From Streptomyces sp. NBC_00523 (lineage in GTDB: Bacteria; Actinomycetota; Actinomycetes; Streptomycetales; Streptomycetaceae), in NCBI RefSeq assembly GCF_036346615.1, contig NZ_CP107836.1, positions 310,001 through 374,000 of the forward strand: DNA of 64,000 nt. The letters are read 5' to 3'. The notes beneath the pieces are model-generated. The model was not told where the DNA came from and did no database searches. It saw only the letters and a program-made list of their open reading frames with translations. Made by a program: the position numbers and the translations under genes. This document shows, one piece after another, positions 42,111-50,668 of this stretch (positions are counted from its first letter, which is position 1; the number at the start of each line of letters is the position of its first letter).

Positions 42111-42943
42111 GCCGGGTCCGCCGCGCTCAGGAATGCGCGGGCGCCCCGGAGCCGGGTGGTGAGCCTCCGCTGCGTGGCACGGCAGTCCAGTCGTACGTCG
42201 ATCCCGTCGGGCAGTCCCGTATCGCGGCGGCGCGCGGAGGGCAACCGCGCGGGATCGAGGCCGTCGCGGCGCGCGATGAGCTCGCCCAGCCGGTGGCGGC
42301 TGAGGGCGTCCGGGCCGGCGAGGTGGAAGACCCCGGCGGCGTCGGAGCGGGTGATCTCCCACAGGGCGGCGGCCAGGTCGCTCACGTGCACGGGGCACCG
42401 GACGTCATCGGTGAAGAGGGCGCCCTCGCGGGTCCCGTCGGCCAGGGCGTGCACCAACTGCTCGTGCTCGGAACGGCCGTTGCCGATGATCAGCGAGGTC
42501 CGGGCGACGACCGCGCCGGGGCTGATGAGGCGTACGGCCGTCTCGGCGGCGGCTTTGGCGGCCCCGTACGGAGTGAGCGGGTCCGGCAGGCAGGACTCGT
42601 CGTAGTGGGTGCGGCCCGCGCCGGAGAAGACCGCGTCGCTGGAGACGTGCACCAGGCGGATGCCGCGCTCGGCCGCCGCCAGGGCGAGCCGGACGCCGCC
42701 TTCGGCCGTGACCGCCCAGTCCGCCCCACCGCTCGTCGCGTTGATCAAGGCGGTCGGGACCACCGCGTCGAGAAGCTGTTCGAGGCGAAGCGGGGCGCGG
42801 AGGTCGAGGTGATGCCAGGCCGCCCGGGCCGGGTCGCCGGGGCGGGAATGGTACGTGACAGCCGGGGGTCCGTCCGAGGAGGGGGCCCGGTGTACCAGCT
42901 CGGTGCCCAGCAGGCCGCTGCCGCCGATGATCAGCACAGTCAT
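42107..42943 (-). CDS. RmlD-like sugar-nucleotide/NAD-dependent oxidoreductase
   Basis: 278 residues. Rossmann start TVLIIGGSGLLGTELV, active-site region VHVSSDAVFSG with YGAAKAAAE as the Tyr-Lys catalytic pair, then RTSLIIGNG. This is the layout of dTDP-4-dehydrorhamnose reductase (RmlD). No rmlABC genes are near, so the substrate is open; the family also includes methionine adenosyltransferase regulatory-type proteins. Confidence 0.85.
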   Translation of the reverse strand: MTVLIIGGSGLLGTELVHRAPSSDGPPAVTYHSRPGDPARAAWHHLDLRAPLRLEQLLDAVVPTALINATSGGADWAVTAEGGVRLALAAAERGIRLVHVSSDAVFSGAGRTHYDESCLPDPLTPYGAAKAAAETAVRLISPGAVVARTSLIIGNGRSEHEQLVHALADGTREGALFTDDVRCPVHVSDLAAALWEITRSDAAGVFHLAGPDALSRHRLGELIARRDGLDPARLPSARRRDTGLPDGIDVRLDCRATQRRLTTRLRGARAFLSAADPA

Positions 42944-43112
42944 GCCGCCCTACGCTACGGGCAGCCCGTGCGCGGCCGTCGCCCACGTCCGTGCACCTAC
43001 CCCGGCCCTTCCCGGCCCGATGGCTGGAAAGCGATCTTCCGCATCTGGTTGAAGACGCAAATAATCGAGTCCGCTCGCTCGATCCCCCTCGAACGCAAAG
43101 GTGGCAGACACG

Positions 43113-43478
43113 ATGAGCCGTAACCATCGCAGGTACACCGGGGCCGCTGCCGCGGTCTGTGGAGCGGTCCTCGCGGTCGGCGCGGGCCTCGCCCAGCCCG
43201 CCGTCGCGCAGTCCCCGGGCGTCGTTTTCTACACCGGCGCGCACCAGACGGGCGCGGCGACGCCCGTGGACCTCACCAGCACCGGGTGCCACAACCTGGC
43301 CGCACCCTCGGCCTCCGCGCTCAACTACGCGGCCGTGGACGTCGATGTGTTCTTCAACGCCGACTGCCGTACCGGCGCCCCCGGGACCGACAGCGACCTG
43401 AGCTTTGCCCTGGGCAGCCTGCACACGGCTGACTTCCCGTATCAGGCGGTGAGTTACCGGGTCCGCCCCATGGGCTGA
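43113..43478 (+). CDS. Small secreted protein
   Basis: 121 residues from the ATG at 43113 with AAAGGTGG upstream; a GTG at 43101 overlaps that site. Signal peptide to about residue 32 (GAVLAVGAGLAQPAVAQ). The 85-residue mature part has two Cys (TGCHNLA, NADCRTG) and a pattern (FYTGAHQTGAATPVDL, SYRVRP) resembling one beta/gamma-crystallin-like unit. No known function. Confidence 0.78.
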   Translation: MSRNHRRYTGAAAAVCGAVLAVGAGLAQPAVAQSPGVVFYTGAHQTGAATPVDLTSTGCHNLAAPSASALNYAAVDVDVFFNADCRTGAPGTDSDLSFALGSLHTADFPYQAVSYRVRPMG

Positions 43479-43482
43479 CCGG

Positions 43483-43902
43483 TCAGCCGGCGCTCACCCA
43501 GGTCACGACGGCCAGCGTCAGCGGAACGGGGCACGCCACAGCCGCCAGCAGCAGCCAGCGCCGGGGCGGGGCCATGCGGCGTACCGGCGGCAGGAAGGCG
43601 AGTGCGACGAGCAGCGCGGCTCCGCCGGCCACGCATGCCGCGTACCCCCCGAGGAACCCGCCGACCGCAGCCCCCGGGGCCGCGCCCCAGACGGAGATCA
43701 TCAGGACCATGAAGGTCAGCCACGTCACCGACACGGCCGTGGCAGCGCCCAGCAGGGCGGTGGCCACGGCAACTCCGGGTCGCGCGGCGGAAGCCGACTG
43801 GACGGGTGCCCACAGGGCGGGGGGGGCGTTGCTTGGGGTCGTGTGTTCATGAGGCGATGGTCTCCCGCAGCCGCCGGGCCCCTCATGAGCGTCGCTACTC
43901 AC
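43483..43902 (-). CDS. Small integral membrane protein
   Basis: 139 residues from a GTG at 43902. Hydrophobic segments at about 45-70, 75-100 and 115-135, with an N-terminal Pro/His-rich cytoplasmic tail. It has the character of a Streptomyces DUF-type membrane protein; no motif recognised. It converges with the small secreted protein across a 4-base gap. Confidence 0.65.
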   Translation of the reverse strand: MSSDAHEGPGGCGRPSPHEHTTPSNAPPALWAPVQSASAARPGVAVATALLGAATAVSVTWLTFMVLMISVWGAAPGAAVGGFLGGYAACVAGGAALLVALAFLPPVRRMAPPRRWLLLAAVACPVPLTLAVVTWVSAG

Positions 43903-43967
43903 TCGAACGCACTAACGTACTCAGACCCGTCCCGCCCCTCGCGCCCCCGCCCCCGCCCCCGGTGGGT

Positions 43968-45548
43968 TCAACCGGTCGGCACCGTCGGCAGGTACCGGGG
44001 CGCGCGCCGGCCGTCCAGCCGGTGTTCCACCGCCGCGCCCAGGGACAGCAGGTCGGCGTCCTGGTGGTTGCCGGCCATGAGGAGCAGTCCGACCGGCAGT
44101 TCGCCCACGAATCCGGCGGGCACCGACAGCGAGGGGTAGCCGGCGACGGCCGCGGGCGTCGACGACGGGATCACGTCGTTGTCGCCCCGGCCGCAGTCGG
44201 TGGTCCACGCGGGCGGGTTCGCCGGGGAGGCGATCGCGTCCAGGCCGTGCTCGGTCATGACCTCGTCGATGGAGCGGCGGGACAGGTCCGCCAACTCGGC
44301 GCGCATCGCCCGGTATTCCGGGTCGGTGGTCGGCGGCGCGGCGAGGGCCTGTTCGAAGAGCTCCTGTCCGGCGAAGCAGGTCCGCTCCTGCGGGTGGGCC
44401 CGGTTGAACTCGATGAGCCCGGCCAGGTCGCGCGGCCCCTTCCTGGTCGCGAGGTACGCGTCGATGTCCCGATGGAACTCGCTCAGCAGGGCCGGGAATT
44501 CGAGTGCGGCCAGGCGGTCCTGGTACGGGAGGTCCACCTCCACGACCTCGGCGCCCGCGGCCCGGAGCCGCTCGGCGGTGCGCGTCATGAGGGCGTCCAC
44601 CTCGGCACCGAGCACCGGCAGCCGCCACAGGCCGATCCGCTTGCCGCGCAGCGCACCGGGGCGAGCCGCGGCTTCCGTGAGGCCGGGGGCGGGGTTGCCG
44701 CCGCCGAGGACCGACAGGGTGAGCGCGGTGTCGATCACGTTCCGGGCCATGGGGCCGGCGGTGTCCTGTTCGGCGGAGATCGGGACGACGCCCGACTGGC
44801 TGACCACGCCGAGGCTCGGCTTGAGACCGACGACGGCGTTCATCCCGGCGGGGCAGACAATGGAGCCGTCCGTCTCGGTGCCGATCGCCACCTGCGCCAG
44901 CGACGCGGCGAGCGCGGCGGCCGATCCGGCGGACGAGCCGCAGGGGTTGCGGTCCAGGACGTACGGGTTGCGGGTCTGACCGCCCACCGCCGACCAGCCC
45001 GATGTCGGCTTGGCCGCACGGAAGTTGGCCCACTCGGACAGGTTGGCCTTGCCGAGGATCACCGCGCCGCCCGCCCGCAGCTTCGCGACCAGTTCCGCGT
45101 CGGTCGCCGGTGACTTCCCGGCGAGGGCTAGGGAGCCTGCGGTCGTCGGCATGTCACGGGTGTTCACGTTGTCCTTGAGCAGGACGGGGATGCCGTCGAG
45201 CGGACCGCGTGTCCGGCCGAGGCGGTGCCTGATGTCACTGGCGGCCGCCTGGGCGAGGGCCGTGGGGCTGGTGCGCAGGACCGCGTTGATCTTCGGGTCG
45301 ACGACCTTGATCCGCCGCAGGTAGGCGAGGGTGAGCCGGACCGAGGACAGCGATCCGCGGTCCATGCGGGTCTGGAGCTCGGGGATGGTGACCGTGTCGA
45401 GGTCGATGCCGCCGACCAGCGTGGATTCGGCGGATCGCGCCGGGCGGCCGGGGCGGGACTGAGCGGCTGCCTGCGGACCCGGCACCACCGCGATCAAGGG
45501 GGCCGCGACCAGGATCGCGGTCAGGGCCGCCATGCTTCTCGTCTTCAT
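43968..45548 (-). CDS. Secreted amidase-signature-family enzyme
   Basis: 526 residues from the ATG at 45548. Signal peptide to about residue 29 (PGPQAAAQ). The amidase signature triad is present: Lys125 in IPVLLKDNVNT, cis-Ser205 in NPCGSSAGSAAA, nucleophile Ser229 in TETDGSIVCPAG. These enzymes hydrolyse amides, including peptide amides and acylated amino compounds. An exported version of ~500 residues is common in Streptomyces. Transcribed divergently from the VOC gene. Confidence 0.92.
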   Translation of the reverse strand: MKTRSMAALTAILVAAPLIAVVPGPQAAAQSRPGRPARSAESTLVGGIDLDTVTIPELQTRMDRGSLSSVRLTLAYLRRIKVVDPKINAVLRTSPTALAQAAASDIRHRLGRTRGPLDGIPVLLKDNVNTRDMPTTAGSLALAGKSPATDAELVAKLRAGGAVILGKANLSEWANFRAAKPTSGWSAVGGQTRNPYVLDRNPCGSSAGSAAALAASLAQVAIGTETDGSIVCPAGMNAVVGLKPSLGVVSQSGVVPISAEQDTAGPMARNVIDTALTLSVLGGGNPAPGLTEAAARPGALRGKRIGLWRLPVLGAEVDALMTRTAERLRAAGAEVVEVDLPYQDRLAALEFPALLSEFHRDIDAYLATRKGPRDLAGLIEFNRAHPQERTCFAGQELFEQALAAPPTTDPEYRAMRAELADLSRRSIDEVMTEHGLDAIASPANPPAWTTDCGRGDNDVIPSSTPAAVAGYPSLSVPAGFVGELPVGLLLMAGNHQDADLLSLGAAVEHRLDGRRAPRYLPTVPTG

Positions 45549-45641
45549 GGCGGACACCCCACTACACGCGGGCGGTACGGCACAAGAGGCCCTCATTTCG
45601 GGCGCGTAGGCGACACCCCATCCCAGCTAATCAAATTTGGC

Positions 45642-45654
45642 TAGTCTGGATCCA
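45642..45654 (+). promoter_or_regulatory. -10 element giving a probable leaderless transcript
   Basis: TAGTCT ends 6 bases before the ATG of the VOC gene, placing the transcription start on the A of the start codon. No ribosome site is needed or seen. Confidence 0.5.
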
Positions 45655-46355
45655 TGAGCGAAAAGACGATCCCGATCCTGCCGTGCCGGACCATCCGGCC
45701 CGTTCTCGACTTCTACGCCGCCCTCGGGTTCGAGGCGACGTTCCAGCAGACGAGCCCCAACCCGTACGCGGTCGTGGAACGGGGCGACGTCCAGTTGCAC
45801 TTCTTCGGGATGAAGCGCTACGAACCGGCCGCGTCGTACAGCACGTGCTACATCCGGACCGATGACGTCGACGGGTTGCACGCGTCCTTCCGGAGCAGCC
45901 TCAAGGCCGCGTACGGCAGGATCCCGACGCGCGGGCTCCCCCGCATGGGACCGCTGAAGGACACCTCGTACGGCGCGCGGCAGTTCCTCGTCACCGATCC
46001 GGCCGGCAACTGCCTGCGCATCGGGCAGCAGACCAGCCGGGAGCAGCACCACCGGCCCGCCCCCGAGGAGACGTCCGCCCGGGCCCTGCATCACGCGTCG
46101 CTCTTCGCGGACTCGAAGGACGATCCGGCGGGCGCCGCGAAAATAATCGACCGGGTGCTGGGCCTGGCGGACGAGTCGCCCGCTCCCGTGCAGTTGCTGC
46201 GCCTCCTGGTGCTGCGTGCGGACGTCGCCGGGCGCCTCGGTGACGACGCGACCGCGACGTCCGCGCTCGCCCGGGCCGCCGCGCTCCGACTCAGCGCACA
46301 GGAGCGCGAGTCGGCGCACGACGACCTCGCGCGTCTTCGCGAGCTACGCGACTGA
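45654..46355 (+). CDS. VOC/bleomycin-resistance-like domain fused to a helical tail
   Basis: 233 residues. Residues 1-128 are a glyoxalase/bleomycin-resistance (VOC) fold: PILPCRTIRPVLDFYAALGF, VQLHFFGMKRY, QFLVTDPAGNCLRIGQ, as in drug-binding Ble proteins. The C-terminal ~90 residues are helical, TPR-like (AARIIDRVLG-type repeats; SALARAAALRLSAQERE). VOC proteins bind or modify small molecules. Several Streptomyces proteins share this two-part layout; ligand unknown. Probably translated from a leaderless mRNA. Confidence 0.85.
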   Translation: MSEKTIPILPCRTIRPVLDFYAALGFEATFQQTSPNPYAVVERGDVQLHFFGMKRYEPAASYSTCYIRTDDVDGLHASFRSSLKAAYGRIPTRGLPRMGPLKDTSYGARQFLVTDPAGNCLRIGQQTSREQHHRPAPEETSARALHHASLFADSKDDPAGAAKIIDRVLGLADESPAPVQLLRLLVLRADVAGRLGDDATATSALARAAALRLSAQERESAHDDLARLRELRD

Positions 46356-46378
46356 GCCGTGGCCCGACGCGGGGTGGA

Positions 46379-47509
46379 TCAGGTCAGGAGCAGCTGCTGG
46401 GCAAGCAGTTCGGAACGGGTCAGCTCCAGCAGCCGGCCCATCCAGTTCCGGCCCCGGTCGTCGGGGACGTCTCGCCAGAAGGGCGAGTCCTCGAAGCCGG
46501 TGTAGCTGATCCTGGCGTCCCCGGTGGAGAGCAGGACCTGGGCGAGTTCGGGGTGCTGGGTGAACTTGGCGCGCAGGAGCCCCGCCATGACCGCGAGCCG
46601 CACGTCGGGCCAGTCGCTCCGGCGAGCTGCCCGCCCGCCCAGTTCGTGCGCCTCACTGCCGGAGGCCGCGTCCCGGATCCTGCTCCTGTCGGAGGCGTCG
46701 GCCGCGGACAGGGCCCAGTACCCGTGCTGTACGGAGGCGTGGGAGTCGCCCGCGAACTCGACGGCGGCGGGGTAGTCGTTGCGGAGCATGAACAGCCCGG
46801 GCTCGTCCGGCCATCCCTGCGGATAGACGGTTGCGTGGGAGACGAGCGCCGGCCGGCCGCGTTCCGCGGGGTCGTCGGCGTACCGGACGGCTTGACGTTC
46901 CTGCTGGTCCCGGACAGCCTTGCTCACGCGGGCGAAGTAGTCCAGGGCGCCCTGGTGCATCTCCGCCGTCGCCACCGGGCCGTCGCCGCCGACGGCCTCG
47001 CCGATGTCCGTGAGCAGGATCCGCAAGGGGCGGTCCTGGAGGTCCATGTCGCCGAGGACAAAGACCCGGAGGTGCGCGGGAACCGCCAGGTAGGCCGCGC
47101 GGAGAAGTTCCCGGTTCGGCTCGGTCGGCTGCTGCTCGTGCTGCCGGATCGCATCCCAGCAGCGCTGCCCGGCAGTCGGCCGCCCGCTGAGTGCTTCGAT
47201 GCGGTCGGCGACTTCCAGCACGAAGCCCTCCGCTGTCAGCGGTTCGCTGTAGCGGGCCTCCCACTTCGACGGCGGCGCGGGCGGCGGCGGAATCTCCGGA
47301 TCGGTCACCGCCCAACGGCCCGTCTCCAGCTTCTTCGCGAGGCCGTCCAGATCCGTGCGTTCTCCGCAGGTGATCAGTCCGTCCGCGAAAACGGTCAGGT
47401 CATCGAGGTAGTACCCGCGGCCCATCTGGTCCCGCCGCCAGATGTGGCACCAGGCCCCGTCGATTCTTTCCCCATCCACCATCCGATATGTCGGTCCCCG
47501 CCATGTCAT
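46379..47509 (-). CDS. NADAR-domain (YbiA/RibX-like) protein
   Basis: 376 residues. The C-terminal ~150 residues match the NADAR fold: GLFMLRNDYPAAVEFAGDSH, HGYWALSAAD, DVRLAVMAGLLRAKFTQHPE, NWMGRLLELTRSEL. NADAR domains are N-glycosidases that cut riboflavin intermediates or ADP-ribosyl marks and are often tied to NAD metabolism and phage or toxin conflicts. The N-terminal ~70 residues (GRGYYLDDLTVFADGLITCG) are a small beta domain often seen before NADAR; the middle ~130 are helical. Its start codon touches that of the divergent gene. Confidence 0.85.
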   Translation of the reverse strand: MTWRGPTYRMVDGERIDGAWCHIWRRDQMGRGYYLDDLTVFADGLITCGERTDLDGLAKKLETGRWAVTDPEIPPPPAPPSKWEARYSEPLTAEGFVLEVADRIEALSGRPTAGQRCWDAIRQHEQQPTEPNRELLRAAYLAVPAHLRVFVLGDMDLQDRPLRILLTDIGEAVGGDGPVATAEMHQGALDYFARVSKAVRDQQERQAVRYADDPAERGRPALVSHATVYPQGWPDEPGLFMLRNDYPAAVEFAGDSHASVQHGYWALSAADASDRSRIRDAASGSEAHELGGRAARRSDWPDVRLAVMAGLLRAKFTQHPELAQVLLSTGDARISYTGFEDSPFWRDVPDDRGRNWMGRLLELTRSELLAQQLLLT

Positions 47510-47933
47510 GGGCGCACGCTATCGCCTTCGGAGCGATCATGGAACGGGCGATACGGTCGGCCTCGACCTGCCAGGCGTACGGAACGAGGAAGTGGTGTAC
47601 GACTCCGCCCCCGAAGAGCCGGTACGTGATCTCAGCACCTGGGCGGTCGATCGCCTCGAAGACGTCCTCGCGGCCGCCCGGGACGGTCAGGAGCTGGAGA
47701 GCATCAGAGTCATCGCGCAGTCCCGCGCCCAGGGGTCCGGCGAACCGGACGGCGCGCGGCTGCGCTGGGCCAGGCTGTTCCTGGACGCCAACGACCGGCT
47801 TCCGGGTGGCACGCCCTGGAATGACGCCCGGAAGAACTGCCAGAGCTTCGCCCTGCGCACCTGGATCATCCGGTCCGGGCCGACGAAGGACCTCCTCGGC
47901 GCGTGGATCGGCGCACGCGAGCACCTGCCGTGA
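47508..47933 (+). CDS. Hypothetical protein divergent from the NADAR gene
   Basis: 141 residues if the ATG at 47508 is used; that ATG overlaps the start codon of the divergent gene, so a later GTG near 47593 may be the true start. Recognisable only as a compact acidic protein with helical repeats (STWAVDRLEDVLAAARDG) and a conserved-looking C-terminus (NDARKNCQSFALRTWIIRSG). No signal, membrane or catalytic motif. Codon bias in this frame supports coding. Confidence 0.6.
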   Translation: MGARYRLRSDHGTGDTVGLDLPGVRNEEVVYDSAPEEPVRDLSTWAVDRLEDVLAAARDGQELESIRVIAQSRAQGSGEPDGARLRWARLFLDANDRLPGGTPWNDARKNCQSFALRTWIIRSGPTKDLLGAWIGAREHLP

Positions 47934-47940
47934 GTGCCGG

Positions 47941-48474
47941 TCAACGGCGCGTGCGGCGGCGGTAGTAGTGCGTGGTGACGACCGCCAGGAGCGGTCCCCA
48001 CGCCACCATCGGTACGTAGCAGACCGTCATCACCCACTCTCCCCACGGGGTGATCGCCATGTCGGAGTGCAGCGTCGTCCATACGAACAGCACACCGTAG
48101 ACCGTGCAGGCGAGAGCCCCCACCGCCGCCGGAACGACCGCGGCGCGTACGGGTATGCGGCGCCCCCGCAGGCCGGGGATCCACCGCGGCCACACCTCGC
48201 CCCACGGCCGTACCAGCCCCAGCGTCAGGAAGGCCAGGGCCTCCTGCGCCACGGACAGCAAGGGCACGGCGAGGTATCCCCAGCCGGGAATGAGCATCGC
48301 GTCGTACTCCGAGTCGGCAAGCCCCAGCGGGACGCCGAGCACCACGGCGAACCGCCTCAGCGCGGAGGGCAGGGACACCCACAGGACGGCGGCGGCCGTG
48401 CGACGCGCCCACGCGGGAACGGGTGCCGTGGTCACGGGGCGGGCGGGGGCGGACGGCGGCGCGCTGCTGGTCAT
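47941..48474 (-). CDS. Integral membrane protein
   Basis: 177 residues, ATG with AGGAG 8 bases upstream. Four to five hydrophobic segments (PGWGYLAVPLLSVAQEALAF, VVPAAVGALACTVYGVLFVW, VMTVCYVPMVAWGPLLAVVT) and a basic C-terminus YYRRRTRR. No conserved motif is known to me. Converges on the preceding hypothetical gene. Confidence 0.72.
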   Translation of the reverse strand: MTSSAPPSAPARPVTTAPVPAWARRTAAAVLWVSLPSALRRFAVVLGVPLGLADSEYDAMLIPGWGYLAVPLLSVAQEALAFLTLGLVRPWGEVWPRWIPGLRGRRIPVRAAVVPAAVGALACTVYGVLFVWTTLHSDMAITPWGEWVMTVCYVPMVAWGPLLAVVTTHYYRRRTRR

Positions 48475-48555
48475 GCGAAGGCTCCTCTTGGGCGGCCGAT
48501 GGGCGACATCCGGAGGCTGTCACCCACCCCCGCCCGCCCACATCCGTCCCGGGGG

Positions 48556-48589
48556 CGGAGTGGGTCCGCCGTCCGGCGCACCCACTCCG
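48556..48589. repeat. Inverted repeat in the gap before the Rieske gene
   Basis: Perfect 10-bp arms CGGAGTGGGT/ACCCACTCCG with a 14-base G+C-rich spacer in the 271-base gap 48475-48745. Possible operator or stem-loop; the rest of the gap holds nothing I can recognise. Confidence 0.4.
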
Positions 48590-48745
48590 AGGACGGCGTC
48601 AGACCGTGGGCGCGGCGCTCCTCCCCCGGCCGGGCGATCACCGGCCGGCAGCCCCGTCACTGGTCCGGACGCGCTTGACGGGGCAGCTGGGGCGGGCGCG
48701 GCCATCATGAGGTGGGCGGTGTGTCCCCATCTGTGAGGGAGAGGC

Positions 48746-49915
48746 ATGAAGGAGACCGACGCGGGCGTGGTGCGGGCCGAGCTCTCCGGAGCGGTGGATC
48801 TGCGGCGCGTCGGTGCTGATCCGGACTACTGGTACCCGGTGGCGCTGACCCGGGAGGTGCGTGTCGGGAAGGTGGTCGCGGCCGTGTTCGCCGGTGAGCG
48901 TCTCGCGCTGTACCGGGGGAAGAGCGGGGCCGTCCACGCGCTCGAGGACCGGTGTGCGCACCGGCAGGTTCCGCTGAGCATGGGCGTCGTGGAGGGTGAT
49001 GTGCTGCGGTGCCGGTATCACGCCTGGGCCTACCGCGGGGACGGGCGCATCTCGCAGATCCCGTACCTGACGAAGGAGGACCGCAGGCCGCCCCGGGGTG
49101 TGCGCGGCTTCCCCGTGCGCGAGGCGTACGGGCTGGTCTTCGTCTTTCCCGGCGATCCGGACAAGGCGCAGGCCGCCGCGCTGCCGGAGCTGCCCGCCTT
49201 CAGCTCGTCGCAGTACAAGACGCTGACGTACTCGCGGCTCGTGCGCTGCCACTACTCGTTCATGCACGAGAACCTGCTGGACATGAACCACCAGTTCCTG
49301 CACCAGGGTGTCGTCGGCCGGCTCCGTCCCGAGCTCATCGGCCGGCACAGCGACGCCCGGTCGGTGGAGGCCAGGTATCTGTTCACGCACGCCGGAGGCA
49401 AGCGGAACGCCGGCGCGAGCGTGCTGGCGGCCGAGGGGATCTCCGGTGGCTCCCGCGACGTGATGACCATCCGCACCGAGTACCCGTACCAGACGCTCGA
49501 CCTGGTGCCGGAGGGCGCCGACGAGCCGGTCTTCAGTCTCTGGGCGGCGTACGTGCCCGTGGGCGCGGACCAGCGCGCCTGCCACGTCTATGGGCTGCTC
49601 ATGATCAAAAAGCCCCGCGTGCCCGGCGTGCTCACCGTGGCCGCGCCCCTGATCAGGCGCTTCACCGAGCGCATCTTCGCGCAGGACCGCATGGCGGTCG
49701 AGGCGGAGCAGCGGGCCTGGGACGAGCAGGGCGAGGACCGCAACCACGAGGTGTTCTCGCTGATCCTGGACGTACGCGAAGCGCTGCGGTCCAACGGAGT
49801 CCCGCTGTCCGTCTCCGCGGGCCCGCGTGGCGCGAAGCCGTGCGCGGGTGCGGCGGGGGTCTGCGGCGGTGGAGACCCGGAACCTCTTCAGCCGGACGCG
49901 GCGCCTGCCCGCTGA
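48746..49915 (+). CDS. Rieske-type aromatic-ring/steroid oxygenase alpha-like subunit
   Basis: 389 residues, GAGGGAGAGG before the ATG. The Rieske [2Fe-2S] motif is Cys70-His72 (DRCAHRQVPL) and Cys89-His92 (LRCRYHAWAY). The catalytic domain has the non-haem iron ligands in MHENLLDMNHQFLHQGVVG. This resembles oxygenases that act alone with a separate reductase, such as those for chlorophyll- or tryptophan-derived compounds and vanillate. No reductase or ferredoxin gene is adjacent. The last ~30 residues are Gly/Ala/Pro-rich and without structure. Confidence 0.87.
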   Translation: MKETDAGVVRAELSGAVDLRRVGADPDYWYPVALTREVRVGKVVAAVFAGERLALYRGKSGAVHALEDRCAHRQVPLSMGVVEGDVLRCRYHAWAYRGDGRISQIPYLTKEDRRPPRGVRGFPVREAYGLVFVFPGDPDKAQAAALPELPAFSSSQYKTLTYSRLVRCHYSFMHENLLDMNHQFLHQGVVGRLRPELIGRHSDARSVEARYLFTHAGGKRNAGASVLAAEGISGGSRDVMTIRTEYPYQTLDLVPEGADEPVFSLWAAYVPVGADQRACHVYGLLMIKKPRVPGVLTVAAPLIRRFTERIFAQDRMAVEAEQRAWDEQGEDRNHEVFSLILDVREALRSNGVPLSVSAGPRGAKPCAGAAGVCGGGDPEPLQPDAAPAR

Positions 49916-49930
49916 GGGCCCCGGGGTCGG

Positions 49931-50611
49931 TCAGCGCTTGGCCAACAGCCCCTCCACCAGGGCCTTGAGGCCTTCCCGGTAGGTGTCCTCGGCCGTCAGC
50001 GGGGCCCAGCGGTCCGCCGCCTGCGCGAGGCGGGGCAGCTCCTCCGGGTCGAGACCGGAGAACACTTCCTCCCGGTACGTCGCGCGGTCGTCCTCGGCAC
50101 GCCGTCGGGCGGCCGTCCTCCGCACCACGATCTCCCCGGCGGTGTAGTACCAGATCGCGCGGTAGCCGTGCACGGCCTGGTCGAGGGAGAGGCCGCCCTC
50201 GACCAGGCCGCCGACGATCTGTTCCACGAACCACAGCGCGCTCTTCGACATCAGGTCGTCGGCGGTCAGCACCTCCACGATCCAGGGGCAGGCGGCCAGC
50301 GCCTCGTGGATGGCGGTGGCGGCCGCGACGACCCGCTCGCGGGGGTCGTCGGGCAGTTCCTGGCGGTGCAGGGCGCGGACGGCGTAGTCGTCCAGCAGCA
50401 GGACGAGCAGTTCCTCCTTGTCCCGGACGTGGTGGTAGAGCGCCATGGGCGTACTGCCGACCTCCGTGGCCAGCCGCCGCATGGTCAGGCGGTTCACGCC
50501 CTCCTCCTCCACGATCCTGCGGGCCGTCCCGATGATCGCCTCGCGCGAGATACGGGGAGGCCGGCCCGGGGTTCTGCGTGATGCGGATGGCTGCGGCATG
50601 CCCCCCATCAT
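49931..50611 (-). CDS. TetR-family regulator of the divergent exporter
   Basis: 226 residues (ATG 50611; an ATG at 50599 is also possible). N-terminal Arg-rich RRTPGRPPRISREAI, helix-turn-helix NRLTMRRLATEVGSTPMALY, HHVRDKEELLVLLLDDY, and a TetR_C-type ligand domain with LDQAVHGYRAIWYYTAGEI. Divergent from a DHA2-type efflux pump, the usual arrangement for a drug-sensing repressor. A near-palindrome at 50650-50668 on the pump's start is the likely operator. Confidence 0.9.
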   Translation of the reverse strand: MMGGMPQPSASRRTPGRPPRISREAIIGTARRIVEEEGVNRLTMRRLATEVGSTPMALYHHVRDKEELLVLLLDDYAVRALHRQELPDDPRERVVAAATAIHEALAACPWIVEVLTADDLMSKSALWFVEQIVGGLVEGGLSLDQAVHGYRAIWYYTAGEIVVRRTAARRRAEDDRATYREEVFSGLDPEELPRLAQAADRWAPLTAEDTYREGLKALVEGLLAKR

Positions 50612-50621
50612 TCCTCAGCCA

Positions 50622-50668
50622 TCGACAACGGCGAACCTCCCCGCTATGTTTTCTTACATGTATAGAAA
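50622..50668 (+). promoter_or_regulatory. Promoter and operator of the efflux pump
   Basis: TCGACA (50622-50627), 17-base spacer, TATGTT (50645-50650). The ATG at 50658 falls 7 bases after the -10 box, suggesting a leaderless mRNA. TTTCTTACATGTATAGAAA (50650-50668) is a palindrome with one extra base and covers the start, ideal for the divergent TetR. Confidence 0.65.
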
